64,000 nucleotides of DNA from Colwellia ponticola (GTDB taxonomy: Bacteria > Pseudomonadota > Gammaproteobacteria > Enterobacterales > Alteromonadaceae): assembly GCF_005885605.1 (NCBI RefSeq), contig NZ_SZVP01000003.1, forward strand, positions 124,001 through 188,000, written 5' to 3'. Shown one piece after another: positions 1-8,897 of this stretch. The translations under genes and the position numbers were made by a program. The stretch's first letter is position 1. Each line of letters opens with the position of its first letter. The notes below the pieces were generated by a model. It did not search any database, was not told the origin of the DNA, and worked only from the letters and a program-made list of their open reading frames with translations.

Positions 1-180
1 TTGGCCTTTAGGCCATCACACTACTATTATTTTTTGATATTTTTGACGGGCTAAAGCCCGACCTACGTAGCGAATACCACAAACCACCACCTACACTTCT
101 TGTGTAGGTTGGCCTTTAGGCCATCACAGTAATATTGCTTTTTAATGACGGGCTAAAGCCCGACCTACAAATACCGAAGC
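1..180. repeat. REP-like palindrome cluster A1
   Basis: Four copies of a roughly 25-bp palindrome lie near 1-21, 42-66, 103-127 and 148-172. Each has a GTAG foot (CTAC when inverted), a stem, a TTTA/TAAA loop and a TCA tail. Two stem types alternate with orientation: the GGCC core with outer T-A pair on the plus strand, and the GGGC/GCCC core with outer C-G pair on the minus strand. The cluster lies downstream of the minus-strand hepT gene and is cut by the window edge. It belongs to the same family as the arrays around the transposase at 26205. Confidence 0.85.
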
Positions 181-223
181 CTTAGTGACCTCGGTGGTTC
201 AAAATCTTTAGTTTTTTGAATAG

Positions 224-631
224 CTAAAGTTCTTTTTTAATTTCACTAGCAAATAATTCAAAGTCAACCAAATGATTGTTAATTACCACTTCAACAATAT
301 CCATATTTAGCTCTCTATACTCATGAACTGCTATATTACGTAACCCGATCATTTTCTTTAAACTAGTCGCAACAGAAACTGAAATAATACCGGCTGAGCT
401 TAGTAGCTCAAAGCTATCACGACTACTTTGTGGTATACCTAATTGCCCTTTTTTATTCAAATAATTAGCTATATCAATTGACGCTTCACAAGCTCGTTGC
501 AGGTTTAAAATAACAGAGTCTTGTCTAGTGTAATCATGGGTAAAATTACTGCCGGCTTCTGCGTAAACATCTCGAATACGCTTTAAGCAACGAGCTATCG
601 TAGCTAACTTATTTAACAGTACATCATCCAT
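224..631 (-). CDS. hepT: HepT-like HEPN toxin (DUF86)
   Basis: A small all-helical protein of 135 aa. The HEPN signature R-x4-H-x-Y is present as R98, H103 and Y105. In characterised MntA-HepT pairs this motif forms the RNase site, and the tyrosine is the residue AMPylated by the partner antitoxin. The gene starts one nucleotide after the mntA stop, so the two are surely co-transcribed and probably translationally coupled. That arrangement is the standard one for type VII toxin-antitoxin modules. Repeats flank the pair on both sides. The family is clear; toxicity in this host is inferred. Confidence 0.85.
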   Translation of the reverse strand: MDDVLLNKLATIARCLKRIRDVYAEAGSNFTHDYTRQDSVILNLQRACEASIDIANYLNKKGQLGIPQSSRDSFELLSSAGIISVSVATSLKKMIGLRNIAVHEYRELNMDIVEVVINNHLVDFELFASEIKKEL

Positions 632-632
632 A

Positions 633-1019
633 TTACGTTCCTTTAAATGCGGCTAGTAACGATGCACGCTCTTCATTTAAGTGCTGGTACATAGAGATAA
701 CTTGCATTTCAAACAACCCTTGATAATCCTCAGCATCATATAAACAAATTCCTTTGTTAATAATTTCATTTTGCATAACCGTAGAGGCTGATAATAAATC
801 AATTAAATCAATATCAACATTAAATTCTAACGTTAATTTTTGCTGTACTTCCCAACGAGCAACTGTAGATATTTTTTGTGGTAACAGCACGGCTAAATCA
901 ATATCACTATTTTTATGTTGCTGGCCGCTAGCATAAGAGCCAAATAAATATAACAGTTTAACCTCAGGGAGATACTGTTTAATAGCAGTAATAAGATGTC
1001 TGTTAAAATTAATAGCCAT
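633..1019 (-). CDS. mntA: MntA-like minimal nucleotidyltransferase antitoxin
   Basis: A 128-aa minimal nucleotidyltransferase. The glycine-serine signature GSYASG is at residues 27-32, followed by the metal-binding S38-D39-I40-D41 and a third acidic residue in the DIDLID stretch (69-74). The known activity of the family is transfer of AMP from ATP to the Tyr of the partner HepT, which neutralises it. The order mntA then hepT, one nucleotide apart, fits this. All catalytic positions look intact, so the antitoxin is probably active. The C-terminal 30 residues form a helical tail of unknown function. Confidence 0.85.
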   Translation of the reverse strand: MAINFNRHLITAIKQYLPEVKLLYLFGSYASGQQHKNSDIDLAVLLPQKISTVARWEVQQKLTLEFNVDIDLIDLLSASTVMQNEIINKGICLYDAEDYQGLFEMQVISMYQHLNEERASLLAAFKGT

Positions 1020-1084
1020 AGAAAGACCTCACAAGAAATAACAAAAGTTAATAACGATTAAAACACTAAGCTTAACTCACCTAG

Positions 1085-1470
1085 ATCTCGTTCTCGCGCT
1101 CTGCGTCGGAACAAGGCTAAGTGTCTGAACGGAAATCCATTCTTATGTAGGTTGGGCTTTAGCCCATCAAAAAACATAATTAATAGATTAGTTTGACGGG
1201 CTAAAGCCCGACCTACAACACCGGCCAAACTCATGAGATCCCGAAACGAGTTCAGGAAGACGTTAAAACCTCGTCATACTGACCCAGACTCGAGCCTCGT
1301 TCCCACGCTCTGCGTGGTAACGCATATGGTGACGACACTACGTCATGCTGACCCTGAAATAAATTCAGGGTGACGGTTTCAGCATCTAGATTTTGACGGG
1401 CTAAAGCCCGACCTACAACACCGACCAAACTCATAAGATCCTGAAACGAGTTCAGGAAGACGTTAAAAAC
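1085..1470. repeat. Compound repeat sink with 200-bp-spaced duplication
   Basis: No gene is seen here. REP-like palindromes lie at about 1145-1169, 1192-1216 and 1392-1416. Two copies of a different palindrome containing the core GCTCTGCGT lie at about 1089-1112 and 1297-1325. A stem pairing ACCCTGAA with TTCAGGGT lies at about 1349-1373. A fourth motif, GAAACGAGTTCAGGAAGACG, appears near 1243 and 1443. The block from 1192 to 1267 recurs at 1392 to 1467 with few changes, so a composite of two repeat families was duplicated exactly 200 bp apart. An apparent 60-codon reading frame here is made of repeats. Confidence 0.75.
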
Positions 1471-1486
1471 ACCAGCATGACCTAAT

Positions 1487-1797
1487 TGTAGGTTGGCCTT
1501 TAGGCCATCATGGTAATATTGTTTTTTAATGATTACCGAATGATTTTGAGTGCTTTTTGACGGGCTAAAGCCGACCTACAGAAAACTATGTCACTTTGTG
1601 ATACTTGACGGGCTAAAGCCCGACCTACAGAAAACTATGTCACTTTGTGATACTTGACGGGCTAAAGCCCGACCTACAAATACCACAAACCAACCTACAC
1701 TGCTTGTGTAGGTTGGCCTTTAGGCCATCAAACTAATATTGCTTTTGTCTTCTCGGTGAGCGAAGCCTCTGTGCCCTCGCCCTCGGTGGTTCAATAG
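1487..1797. repeat. REP-like cluster A2 with 49-bp tandem duplication
   Basis: REP-like palindromes lie near 1487-1511, 1558-1580 (one base lost from the stem), 1605-1629, 1654-1678 and 1708-1731. The unit beginning GAAAACTATGTCACTTTGTG at 1581 repeats at 1630, giving a 49-bp tandem duplication that carries one palindrome per unit. Near 1750-1795 is a copy of another repeat containing CCTCGGTGGTT, also seen near 190 and, inverted, near 24,000. The cluster is directly downstream of galU and may stop or stabilise the polysaccharide transcript. Confidence 0.8.
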
Positions 1798-1799
1798 CT

Positions 1800-2702
1800 T
1801 TAGTTTTTAACAATTTCTTGCAAATAAGCCTTAAAATCATCAGCTAACTCAGGATGACGTAAGCCATATTCAACATTGGCTTTCATATAACCTAACTTAG
1901 AGCCACAATCATGTGACTTTCCGGTCATATGAAACGCTTCAACGGTTTCTTTTTCCATTAACATCGCAATCGCATCGGTTAATTGAATTTCATCACCAGC
2001 ACCAGGAGGCGTTAACTTTAACAAATCCCAGATTTTTTCTGATAATACATAACGACCTACTACCGCTAAGTTTGATGGCGCTTCATCAATAGCTGGTTTT
2101 TCAACAATGGCGGTCATCGCTTTTGACTCACCAGGGGCAAGTTCAACACCACCACAATCAACCACACCATAACTACTGACTTGCTCCATAGGCACTGGTT
2201 CAACCATAATTTGGCTATAACCACCAACTTCGTTATAACGGCTTAACATCGCTGATAAATTCTCAGTTTTTAAATCGGCGGTTGCATCATCTAAAATCAC
2301 ATCAGGTAACACCACCACAAAAGGCTCATTACCAATAATAGGCCGCGCTTTTAAGACCGCATGACCTAAACCTTTCGCCTCACCTTGGCGAACGTGCAAT
2401 ATAGTGACATCTTTCGGGCATATCGCTTGAATTTCATCAAGCAACTGACGTTTAACCCGTTTCTCTAGGGTGGTTTCCAGCTCAAAAGATTTATCAAAAT
2501 GGTTTTCAATGGCATTTTTTGAAGAATGCGTAACTAACACGATTTCTTTAATACCTGCTGCAACACACTCGTCTACTATGTATTGAATCATAGGTTTATC
2601 GACAATAGGTAACATTTCTTTCGGGATTGCTTTGGTTGCAGGTAGCATCCGCGTACCTAAACCGGCTACTGGGATTACTGCTTTTTTAATTCTGTTTGGC
2701 AT
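1800..2702 (-). CDS. galU: UTP-glucose-1-phosphate uridylyltransferase
   Basis: Makes UDP-glucose from UTP and glucose-1-phosphate in the cytoplasm. At 300 aa it has the usual length. The nucleotide-binding loop [11 protein letters not shown] starts at residue 14, followed by [11 protein letters not shown] (28-38), GLGHA (111-115) and LPDV (132-135). It is the last gene of the minus-strand polysaccharide locus, about 40 nt after the 4,6-dehydratase gene, and presumably feeds UDP-sugar to surface glycan synthesis. The gene is followed by a REP-like cluster. Confidence 0.95.
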   Translation of the reverse strand: MPNRIKKAVIPVAGLGTRMLPATKAIPKEMLPIVDKPMIQYIVDECVAAGIKEIVLVTHSSKNAIENHFDKSFELETTLEKRVKRQLLDEIQAICPKDVTILHVRQGEAKGLGHAVLKARPIIGNEPFVVVLPDVILDDATADLKTENLSAMLSRYNEVGGYSQIMVEPVPMEQVSSYGVVDCGGVELAPGESKAMTAIVEKPAIDEAPSNLAVVGRYVLSEKIWDLLKLTPPGAGDEIQLTDAIAMLMEKETVEAFHMTGKSHDCGSKLGYMKANVEYGLRHPELADDFKAYLQEIVKN

Positions 2703-2745
2703 TTTTATCCTTAAATTTTTAACTTGAAGTTTTAACTTTCAAATA

Positions 2746-4647
2746 TTAATGTTCGATTTTTTCTTTTTCTTGCCAAACAAGATCACAAATACCATCTTTC
2801 GGTGCAAAGCCAGTAGGAGCCTCTAACAGTAATCTACGTATTTCTTCGTGTGCAAAGTTATGACAGGCATCATCAAGTTGAATGAGTAATTTTTCTAGGG
2901 CTTTCCATGTCAACGATGTTTCATGCGCTGACATAATTCGACGGTGGTCTGTTTGTGTTACATCATCACCTATTAATAACTCTTCAAACAACTTCTCACC
3001 TGGTCTAAGACCGGTATATTCAATAGCAATATCACCATCAGGATTAACTTCGTTTTTAACACTCATTCCGCTTAAGTGCAGCATTTTGATAGCAAGATTA
3101 GAAATTTTAACAGGATCTCCCATATCTAAAACAAATACATCACCACCGGTTCCCATAGCACCCGCCTGGATAACTAATTGAGCCGCTTCAGGTATAGTCA
3201 TAAAGTAACGAATAATATCAGGGTGAGTTACCGTAATAGGCCCACCTGACTTTATTTGCTCTCTAAATAAAGGCACAACTGAGCCTGATGAGCCTAAAAC
3301 ATTACCAAAACGAACCATACAATAACGTGTAGTAGATTGCTTTTGAGCTAGCGCCTGTAAAATTAACTCTGCCATGCGTTTGGTTGTACCCATAACATTG
3401 GTTGGTCGCACTGCTTTATCCGTTGATATAAGCACAAATGTTTCAACGTTAGCTTCCATAGCAGCCTCTGCCGCATAAAGTGTACCAAAAATATTGTTTC
3501 TAACACCTTCAACAACATTATGTTCAACCACCGGTACATGTTTATAAGCGGCCGCGTGATAAACCGTTTGCACATTAAAAGTACGCATAATAGTCATCAT
3601 TCTATTTTTTCTCTGCACAGAACCAAGTAAGGCTAATACCTGACAATCGCCGCCTAATTCAGCGGCTTGTTTTTGCAGCTCACCATTAATTTGATATAAA
3701 GCAAATTCCGATAGTTCGAATAAAATCAGTTTTGTTGGTTTTTGTAGTAATATTTGCCGGCAAAGCTCTGAGCCAATAGAGCCACCTGCACCGGTAACCA
3801 TGACAACTTTTTCGAATATATTCGCTTTTAATAACGAATGATCGGGTTTAACGGCATCACGTCCAAGTAAATCCTCAATAGACACTTCACGTAGTTCATC
3901 AATTTTAGCTTTGCCACTCACTAAATCAGCTGAGCCTGGAATAGAAAGTATTTCTACACGTAACGACTCAATTTTATTTAGCACTCGAGCTATACGTTTT
4001 TTACTCTCTCTTGGCATAGCAAGTAAAATACGGCGAATAGAATGCTTTTCAATTAATTGCGGAAGGTCATTACGACTATAAACAGTAATACCTTGAATAA
4101 TTCTTTTATGAAACCTAACGTCGTCATCAATAAATGCAATAGGATAATATTCATCACCATGTAGTAAAGACTGTGCAAGTTGCCTTCCCGAAGAACCAGC
4201 ACCATAGATGATAACTTTTTCTTTATGCTTATTCTTTATTGGTGAAGTTGATAATAATGTTCTTATTAAAAACCGACTGCCACCCACTAAAACCAATAAA
4301 AAAGCGGCAAATATTACAGGAACAGTACGAGGTAAACCTATATTTAAAAAGAAAGATAAGAAAACTAAAGACACAGTAGTGACGCATACTGACAAAGCGA
4401 TGGTTATCGCTGCTTTACTATTTATATATCGAAGAACTGCCCGGTATAAACCAAGTTTAATATTAGCAATTAAGGCTATAGGCAGCAAAGAAGCAAGCAA
4501 TATCCAAGAGGAGGTATTAAAAAGAATATCAATACTATCTAATCGAACGAGCATTGCAGCCCAAAAAGCAACGCTAACAAAAATAAAATCAGCTAAAAGA
4601 GAAATAACACGTTTTGCAGGTCTTGATGCTTGAAATAAAAAATTCAT
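2746..4647 (-). CDS. Membrane UDP-GlcNAc 4,6-dehydratase (PglF/WbpM family)
   Basis: A 633-aa inner-membrane nucleotide-sugar dehydratase. Four hydrophobic segments lie within about residues 15-125, then a first Rossmann-like domain (about 143-250), then the catalytic SDR domain with GAGGSIG at 286-292. The usual Tyr of the Y-x3-K motif is replaced by Met (M419, K423) after STDK (408-411), as is characteristic of the WbpM/PglF/FlaA1 group. The expected product is UDP-2-acetamido-2,6-dideoxy-4-keto-hexose, the substrate of the aminotransferase encoded just upstream. Together they make a bacillosamine-type precursor. A different 4-keto product used elsewhere cannot be excluded. Confidence 0.92.
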   Translation of the reverse strand: MNFLFQASRPAKRVISLLADFIFVSVAFWAAMLVRLDSIDILFNTSSWILLASLLPIALIANIKLGLYRAVLRYINSKAAITIALSVCVTTVSLVFLSFFLNIGLPRTVPVIFAAFLLVLVGGSRFLIRTLLSTSPIKNKHKEKVIIYGAGSSGRQLAQSLLHGDEYYPIAFIDDDVRFHKRIIQGITVYSRNDLPQLIEKHSIRRILLAMPRESKKRIARVLNKIESLRVEILSIPGSADLVSGKAKIDELREVSIEDLLGRDAVKPDHSLLKANIFEKVVMVTGAGGSIGSELCRQILLQKPTKLILFELSEFALYQINGELQKQAAELGGDCQVLALLGSVQRKNRMMTIMRTFNVQTVYHAAAYKHVPVVEHNVVEGVRNNIFGTLYAAEAAMEANVETFVLISTDKAVRPTNVMGTTKRMAELILQALAQKQSTTRYCMVRFGNVLGSSGSVVPLFREQIKSGGPITVTHPDIIRYFMTIPEAAQLVIQAGAMGTGGDVFVLDMGDPVKISNLAIKMLHLSGMSVKNEVNPDGDIAIEYTGLRPGEKLFEELLIGDDVTQTDHRRIMSAHETSLTWKALEKLLIQLDDACHNFAHEEIRRLLLEAPTGFAPKDGICDLVWQEKEKIEH

Positions 4648-4767
4648 ATAAAAATATTGCTTAGTAATAACTTTTCTAATAATTTTGATAAACTATAAGA
4701 ATATGGATGAGAAATATTGCTGAATATTATACACAAGCAATATTATTTATACCGTTTTATTCAAAGT

Positions 4768-5943
4768 TTATTTACTAGCTAATTTGAATACTTTATAAAT
4801 TGTACTACACGTAGTAGCTATCTCTTTTTCTGTTAATGTTGGGTGCACTAAAAACATTAAACTGGTTTCACCTAGTTCTACGGCATTCGGTAAACGCTGT
4901 TCAGGCCTAAAGTCGTTGTTATCAAAGGCTTTTTCTAAATACACTTCAGAGCAGCTACCTTGAAAGCACGGTACGCCTTTAGCGACTATTTCATTCACAA
5001 TACGGTCGCGATCCCAACCGTCAGCTAAAAACTCAGATTTAATAAACATGTAGTGTTTATATTCGGCGTGTTCGCTGTGTGCTGGTACTTCCACCAACCG
5101 AATTAAGTCAAACGCTTTAGCGGCTAAATCTAATTGCAGTGCATTTGCTTGACGTTTTGCCGTCCAATCAGCCATGCGTTTAATTTGAATACGGCCAATA
5201 GCGGCTTGCATCTCAGTTAAGCGCCAATTGGTACCAAAGCTTTCATGTAACCATCTAAAACCTGGTGGGTGCTCACGGTTATAAATCGCATCCCATGACT
5301 TGCCATGGTCTTTATATGCCCACATAGTTTTCCATAAAGTTTCATTATTAGTAGTGACCATGCCGCCTTCACCACCTGTGGTCATAATTTTGTCTTGGCA
5401 AAAACTCCACGCACCCACATGACCAATACTACCTACCGAACGGCCTTTATATTTAGCGCCATGTGCTTGGGCGCAATCTTCAATTACATAAAAACCATGT
5501 TTTTCACTGAGCGCCATAATGGCATCCATTTCAGCTGGCATGCCGGCTAAATGAACAACAATAACGGCTTTAGTGTTTTCAGTTAATACTTCAGCAATAC
5601 TTTCTGCGGTAATGTTTTGACTATTTAAATCAACATCAGCAAATACAGGTTTAGCGCCTGCGGTAACAATACTAGAAGCAGAAGCTAAAAATGTACGTGG
5701 CGTGGTAATAACTTCATCACCTGCACCTATGCTCATGACTTTTAAAGCAATATCAAGGGCAAGCGTACCATTACCTAAGGCAACGGCATAGTTACTATCA
5801 GCCCAGGTAGCAAATTCTTTTTCAAATTCACGACCTTCTTGACCAGTCCAATAGTTAACTTTATTAGATAATAAAACGCTTTGTACGGCATCAGCTTCTT
5901 CTTGTGTAAAGCTAGGCCATGGAGAAAATGGGGTATTAAGCAT
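4768..5943 (-). CDS. PLP sugar aminotransferase, PglE-like (DegT/DnrJ family)
   Basis: A 391-aa DegT/DnrJ/EryC1/StrS aminotransferase. The PLP lysine is K185 in FCQDKIMTTGGEGG and the cofactor Asp is D156 in IEDCAQAHG; GNGTLAL (58-64) contributes to phosphate binding. It probably transfers an amino group from glutamate to C4 of the 4-keto sugar made by the neighbouring dehydratase, giving UDP-4-amino-4,6-dideoxy-GlcNAc. It lies 8 nt after the maoC-like gene and about 120 nt before the dehydratase gene. The PglE assignment rests mainly on context, since the family has many sugar specificities. Confidence 0.88.
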   Translation of the reverse strand: MLNTPFSPWPSFTQEEADAVQSVLLSNKVNYWTGQEGREFEKEFATWADSNYAVALGNGTLALDIALKVMSIGAGDEVITTPRTFLASASSIVTAGAKPVFADVDLNSQNITAESIAEVLTENTKAVIVVHLAGMPAEMDAIMALSEKHGFYVIEDCAQAHGAKYKGRSVGSIGHVGAWSFCQDKIMTTGGEGGMVTTNNETLWKTMWAYKDHGKSWDAIYNREHPPGFRWLHESFGTNWRLTEMQAAIGRIQIKRMADWTAKRQANALQLDLAAKAFDLIRLVEVPAHSEHAEYKHYMFIKSEFLADGWDRDRIVNEIVAKGVPCFQGSCSEVYLEKAFDNNDFRPEQRLPNAVELGETSLMFLVHPTLTEKEIATTCSTIYKVFKLASK

Positions 5944-5951
5944 GTTAATTC

Positions 5952-6374
5952 CTATGGTACAAACAATTCAGCTTCACCTGTGATAACGGCTTTATTTTTA
6001 ACCGTACAGACAGTAGAAAAAAATACTCTTCTTTTTTTTAGGTCTATTGCTGTAACTTCAGCAGTAGCTGTAACTGTATCACCTAAATAAACAGGTCGTT
6101 TAAACTTTAAACTCTGGCTAGCGTAGACACATCCTGGCCCTGGTAGTTTTGTACCGAATAAGGCCGAAAAAAAACTAGCTGAGATAAAACCATGAGCAAT
6201 ACGCTTTTTATATCTTGAATTCTCAGCATACTCATCGCTAACATGTACGGGATTATGATCACCTGATAAACCAGCAAAGGATTTTACATCTGCATCAGTT
6301 ATTGTTTGAGAGTAACTAACTGACATACCAATTTCAATCAGTTCAATGGGGATAATTCCTGTACTTAACTGCAT
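5952..6374 (-). CDS. MaoC-like (R)-specific enoyl-CoA hydratase
   Basis: A 140-aa single hot-dog-fold hydratase. The catalytic pair of (R)-hydratases is present as D39-x4-H44 within the GDHNPVH stretch, followed by AHGF at 61-64. Such enzymes hydrate trans-2-enoyl-CoA to (R)-3-hydroxyacyl-CoA. Its position is unusual: 5 nt after the pglD-like N-acyltransferase gene and 8 nt before the aminotransferase gene. The inference is that it may supply a hydroxyacyl-CoA, for example 3-hydroxybutyryl-CoA, for N-acylation of the 4-amino sugar. A fatty-acid role unrelated to the operon is the alternative. Confidence 0.88.
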   Translation of the reverse strand: MQLSTGIIPIELIEIGMSVSYSQTITDADVKSFAGLSGDHNPVHVSDEYAENSRYKKRIAHGFISASFFSALFGTKLPGPGCVYASQSLKFKRPVYLGDTVTATAEVTAIDLKKRRVFFSTVCTVKNKAVITGEAELFVP

Positions 6375-6379
6375 ACATT

Positions 6380-7039
6380 TTACCTGTTCTTTCGTTTAAA
6401 GGATTTTGCGGGGTTTCCAAAAACAACATCACCTGCTGCGACACTTTTTGTTACTACAGCGCCCATACCTACTACAGCACCTTCTCCAATAACTAAAGGT
6501 TTATCGGGTGTCCCCTGCTTGAGAATAGCTCCAGTACCTATATATGCATAATTTTCAATTCGAATATTACCGTTACACTTAACACTTGGAGCAAAGGTTA
6601 CATAATCACCAATATTACAATCATGAGCAACATAACTATAAATATTGGCATGAAAACCTACACCTATTTTTATATTTGAGGTTAAAGTGCAAAAAGGAGA
6701 AATGATACTTCCTTCACCGATACTAACGTCATCCATAATTACAGAATTATCAGCTTTTATATCTAAAATATTTATGCCTACATTTATACAACGCTCTGTT
6801 AACTTTATTCGAATACTAGAGTCTGCTATAGCTATAGAAATATATTTTTTTTTTGCCTCCAGATCAACAAATTCATCAAACGACAATACCTTTAAACCAT
6901 TAACTTCTTCAGTTGTTGGTGAATCATCAACAAAATATAAATTTTTTATGTCTTTACTATTTATTTGGGCTCTAAGTAATGGCATAACCTCACGACCAAA
7001 ACCACTAGCACCAAAGACAGCATATATACATTCAATCAT
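6380..7039 (-). CDS. Sugar N-acyltransferase, PglD/NeuD-like
   Basis: A 219-aa left-handed beta-helix acyltransferase. A short N-terminal nucleotide-sugar-binding domain with GASGFGRE (10-17) is followed by hexapeptide repeats from about residue 95 to the end. H139 in VAHD matches the catalytic base of PglD. The expected reaction is acylation of the 4-amino group of UDP-4-amino-4,6-dideoxy-GlcNAc. The donor is acetyl-CoA in Campylobacter PglD, but the maoC neighbour leaves a longer 3-hydroxyacyl group possible. The gene begins 1 nt after the pglC-like stop. Confidence 0.88.
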   Translation of the reverse strand: MIECIYAVFGASGFGREVMPLLRAQINSKDIKNLYFVDDSPTTEEVNGLKVLSFDEFVDLEAKKKYISIAIADSSIRIKLTERCINVGINILDIKADNSVIMDDVSIGEGSIISPFCTLTSNIKIGVGFHANIYSYVAHDCNIGDYVTFAPSVKCNGNIRIENYAYIGTGAILKQGTPDKPLVIGEGAVVGMGAVVTKSVAAGDVVFGNPAKSFKRKNR

Positions 7040-7040
7040 G

Positions 7041-7637
7041 TTATTCCTTTTTAGAGCCAGTAAACGCGCTCATTGTTACTTCACCGTCGGCACTTATTCC
7101 TTCACGAACAAATACTTTTTTAACGGTTAATAATAATATTTTAAAATCTAACCAAAAACTTTGATTATCTACATACCACACATCATAAGTAAATTTTTTC
7201 TCCCAGCTAATGGCATTACGGCCATTAACTTGTGCCCACCCGGTAATACCTGGGCGAACATTATGCCTACGAGCTTGTTCTTTGCTATATAAAGGTAAAT
7301 ATTGTACAAGCAACGGCCGTGGCCCTACCAAACTCATATCACCTTTTAATACATTAAATAAACCAGGTAATTCATCTAAACTGATTGAACGTAAAAATGA
7401 ACCAAAAGGTGTCATACGTTTGTCATCAGGTAGTTGGTTACCTTGCTTATCTGTCGCATCTAACATGGTACGAAACTTCATCATGTAAAATACTTTGCAA
7501 TGTAAACCTGGGCGTGCTTGAGTAAATAAAATAGGAGAACCTAGTTTTATTCTAACCAATATAGAAACAATTAAAATCACAGGTAATAGTGCTAATAAGG
7601 CACTAAGAGCAACTATGAAGTCAAATAGACGTTTCAT
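7041..7637 (-). CDS. Initiating sugar-phosphate transferase, PglC-like
   Basis: A 198-aa monotopic phosphoglycosyl transferase of the small bacterial sugar transferase family. One hydrophobic re-entrant segment lies near residues 8-30, followed by MKFRTM (53-58), the catalytic D88-E89 in [15 protein letters not shown], and SLVGPRPLL. It should move the bacillosamine-type sugar-1-phosphate to undecaprenyl phosphate and start assembly of the repeat unit. The length matches PglC and not the longer WbaP type. Its start overlaps the end of the WbuB-like glycosyltransferase gene by 4 nt. Confidence 0.9.
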   Translation of the reverse strand: MKRLFDFIVALSALLALLPVILIVSILVRIKLGSPILFTQARPGLHCKVFYMMKFRTMLDATDKQGNQLPDDKRMTPFGSFLRSISLDELPGLFNVLKGDMSLVGPRPLLVQYLPLYSKEQARRHNVRPGITGWAQVNGRNAISWEKKFTYDVWYVDNQSFWLDFKILLLTVKKVFVREGISADGEVTMSAFTGSKKE

Positions 7638-8845
7638 GATTTAATCTCTTCAAATACAGAAATAAATTTTTTAACACCTACAGCGACAGATAACTCTCGT
7701 TGATAAAAATTCAGTGCATTATCTCCTATTAATTTTCGTTCCTCAGCGCTTTTATTCACAAGCGTAATGATTGCATCAGCAATTGAAGTTGAATGGTTAG
7801 CCTTACAAGTTACACCCGCTTCTGCTTGTATAATCAAATCTGCAGCATCCCCATTTACCCCCATAACAATGGGTCTCCCCATTCTCAAGTATGCCTGAGT
7901 ACGAGACGGGATTGTAATAGAGAACAGTTCGTCATCAGTTAAATGTACTAAAAGCATATCCGCCTTATTTAAAAGATCCCCAACTTCTTGCATCGGAACT
8001 CTTGGAAGAAAATATACATTATCTAAAGCTAGCTCATCAACTTGCTGTACAGCTTTATCTTTAGCAATTCCGGCACCTAAAAAGACAACATTAACATTTA
8101 CCTGTTTTCTTTGAAGTATTTTAGCTGCGTTGACTATTGCGGGTAAGCCTTGAGCATTACCTAAGTTACCAGCAAAGAGTAAATTCAATCGACCATTTTT
8201 AGGCAAGCGCAAAGTACTTTCAACTCCCCCTTCTAAGGTTTCTTCATCGCACCAATTATAAATCAACTCAAGCTTGGCTTCTGGTACTCCTCTCTCAAGT
8301 AATCGCTTTTTAAATCCAGGAGATAAAACAACAACTTTAGACGCTCTTTTATACACAATCTGACAAAAAAACTCAACAAGAGAAAGTGCTTTCTTGTTGT
8401 TTAACATACCTGTAGCAGCTAGCGTATCAGGCCAAAGATCCTGTATATCAACAACCAATGGTGCGCGTCTAAAGAGAGATATTAATGTCGCAGATAAAGC
8501 CGTCGTCAATGGAGGATGATAACTATAAATAACATCCGGCTTAATTACTGAAAACAACCCACAAAAAAACGATGATGCTGCAAAAGAAATATAGTTAGTA
8601 ATACGCTTTATTGCTGAGTTATCATGTGCTGGGTAAAGAGGGACACGATGAATAATGACGCTATCTATCTCCTCTTTACTATGAAATTTAATTTTATATC
8701 CGGCATATACCTTACCACCGGGGTAATTTGGAAAACCAGTTATAACCTCAACTTGATGGCCTGCCTTAATTAGCTCTTTTGCAAAAAGTAAACCTTTAAA
8801 AGTTGGTTCAGGATCAAACCACTGTGTAACAATAAGAATTTTCAC
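7634..8845 (-). CDS. Family 4 glycosyltransferase, WbuB-like
   Basis: A 403-aa GT-B glycosyltransferase. The N-terminal domain opens with [18 protein letters not shown] and has TGFPNYPGG near residue 36; the C-terminal nucleotide-binding domain includes [11 protein letters not shown] near residue 223. This pattern resembles WbuB/WbjE-type enzymes, which transfer FucNAc in loci that also hold fnlABC, and those genes are immediately upstream here. It probably adds L-FucNAc to the lipid-linked first sugar at the cytoplasmic membrane. Family membership is firm; donor specificity is inferred from context. Confidence 0.85.
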   Translation of the reverse strand: MKILIVTQWFDPEPTFKGLLFAKELIKAGHQVEVITGFPNYPGGKVYAGYKIKFHSKEEIDSVIIHRVPLYPAHDNSAIKRITNYISFAASSFFCGLFSVIKPDVIYSYHPPLTTALSATLISLFRRAPLVVDIQDLWPDTLAATGMLNNKKALSLVEFFCQIVYKRASKVVVLSPGFKKRLLERGVPEAKLELIYNWCDEETLEGGVESTLRLPKNGRLNLLFAGNLGNAQGLPAIVNAAKILQRKQVNVNVVFLGAGIAKDKAVQQVDELALDNVYFLPRVPMQEVGDLLNKADMLLVHLTDDELFSITIPSRTQAYLRMGRPIVMGVNGDAADLIIQAEAGVTCKANHSTSIADAIITLVNKSAEERKLIGDNALNFYQRELSVAVGVKKFISVFEEIKS

Positions 8846-8897
8846 TGCTCATCCATTAAGCGATGGTGTCTATATTTAAATAAACACCTTATGCTAT

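Noticed and set aside
1252-1434. 60-codon minus-strand reading frame
   Set aside because: It is made entirely of palindromic repeats (REP-like, GCTCTGCGT and TTCAGGGT types) and has no protein-like features.
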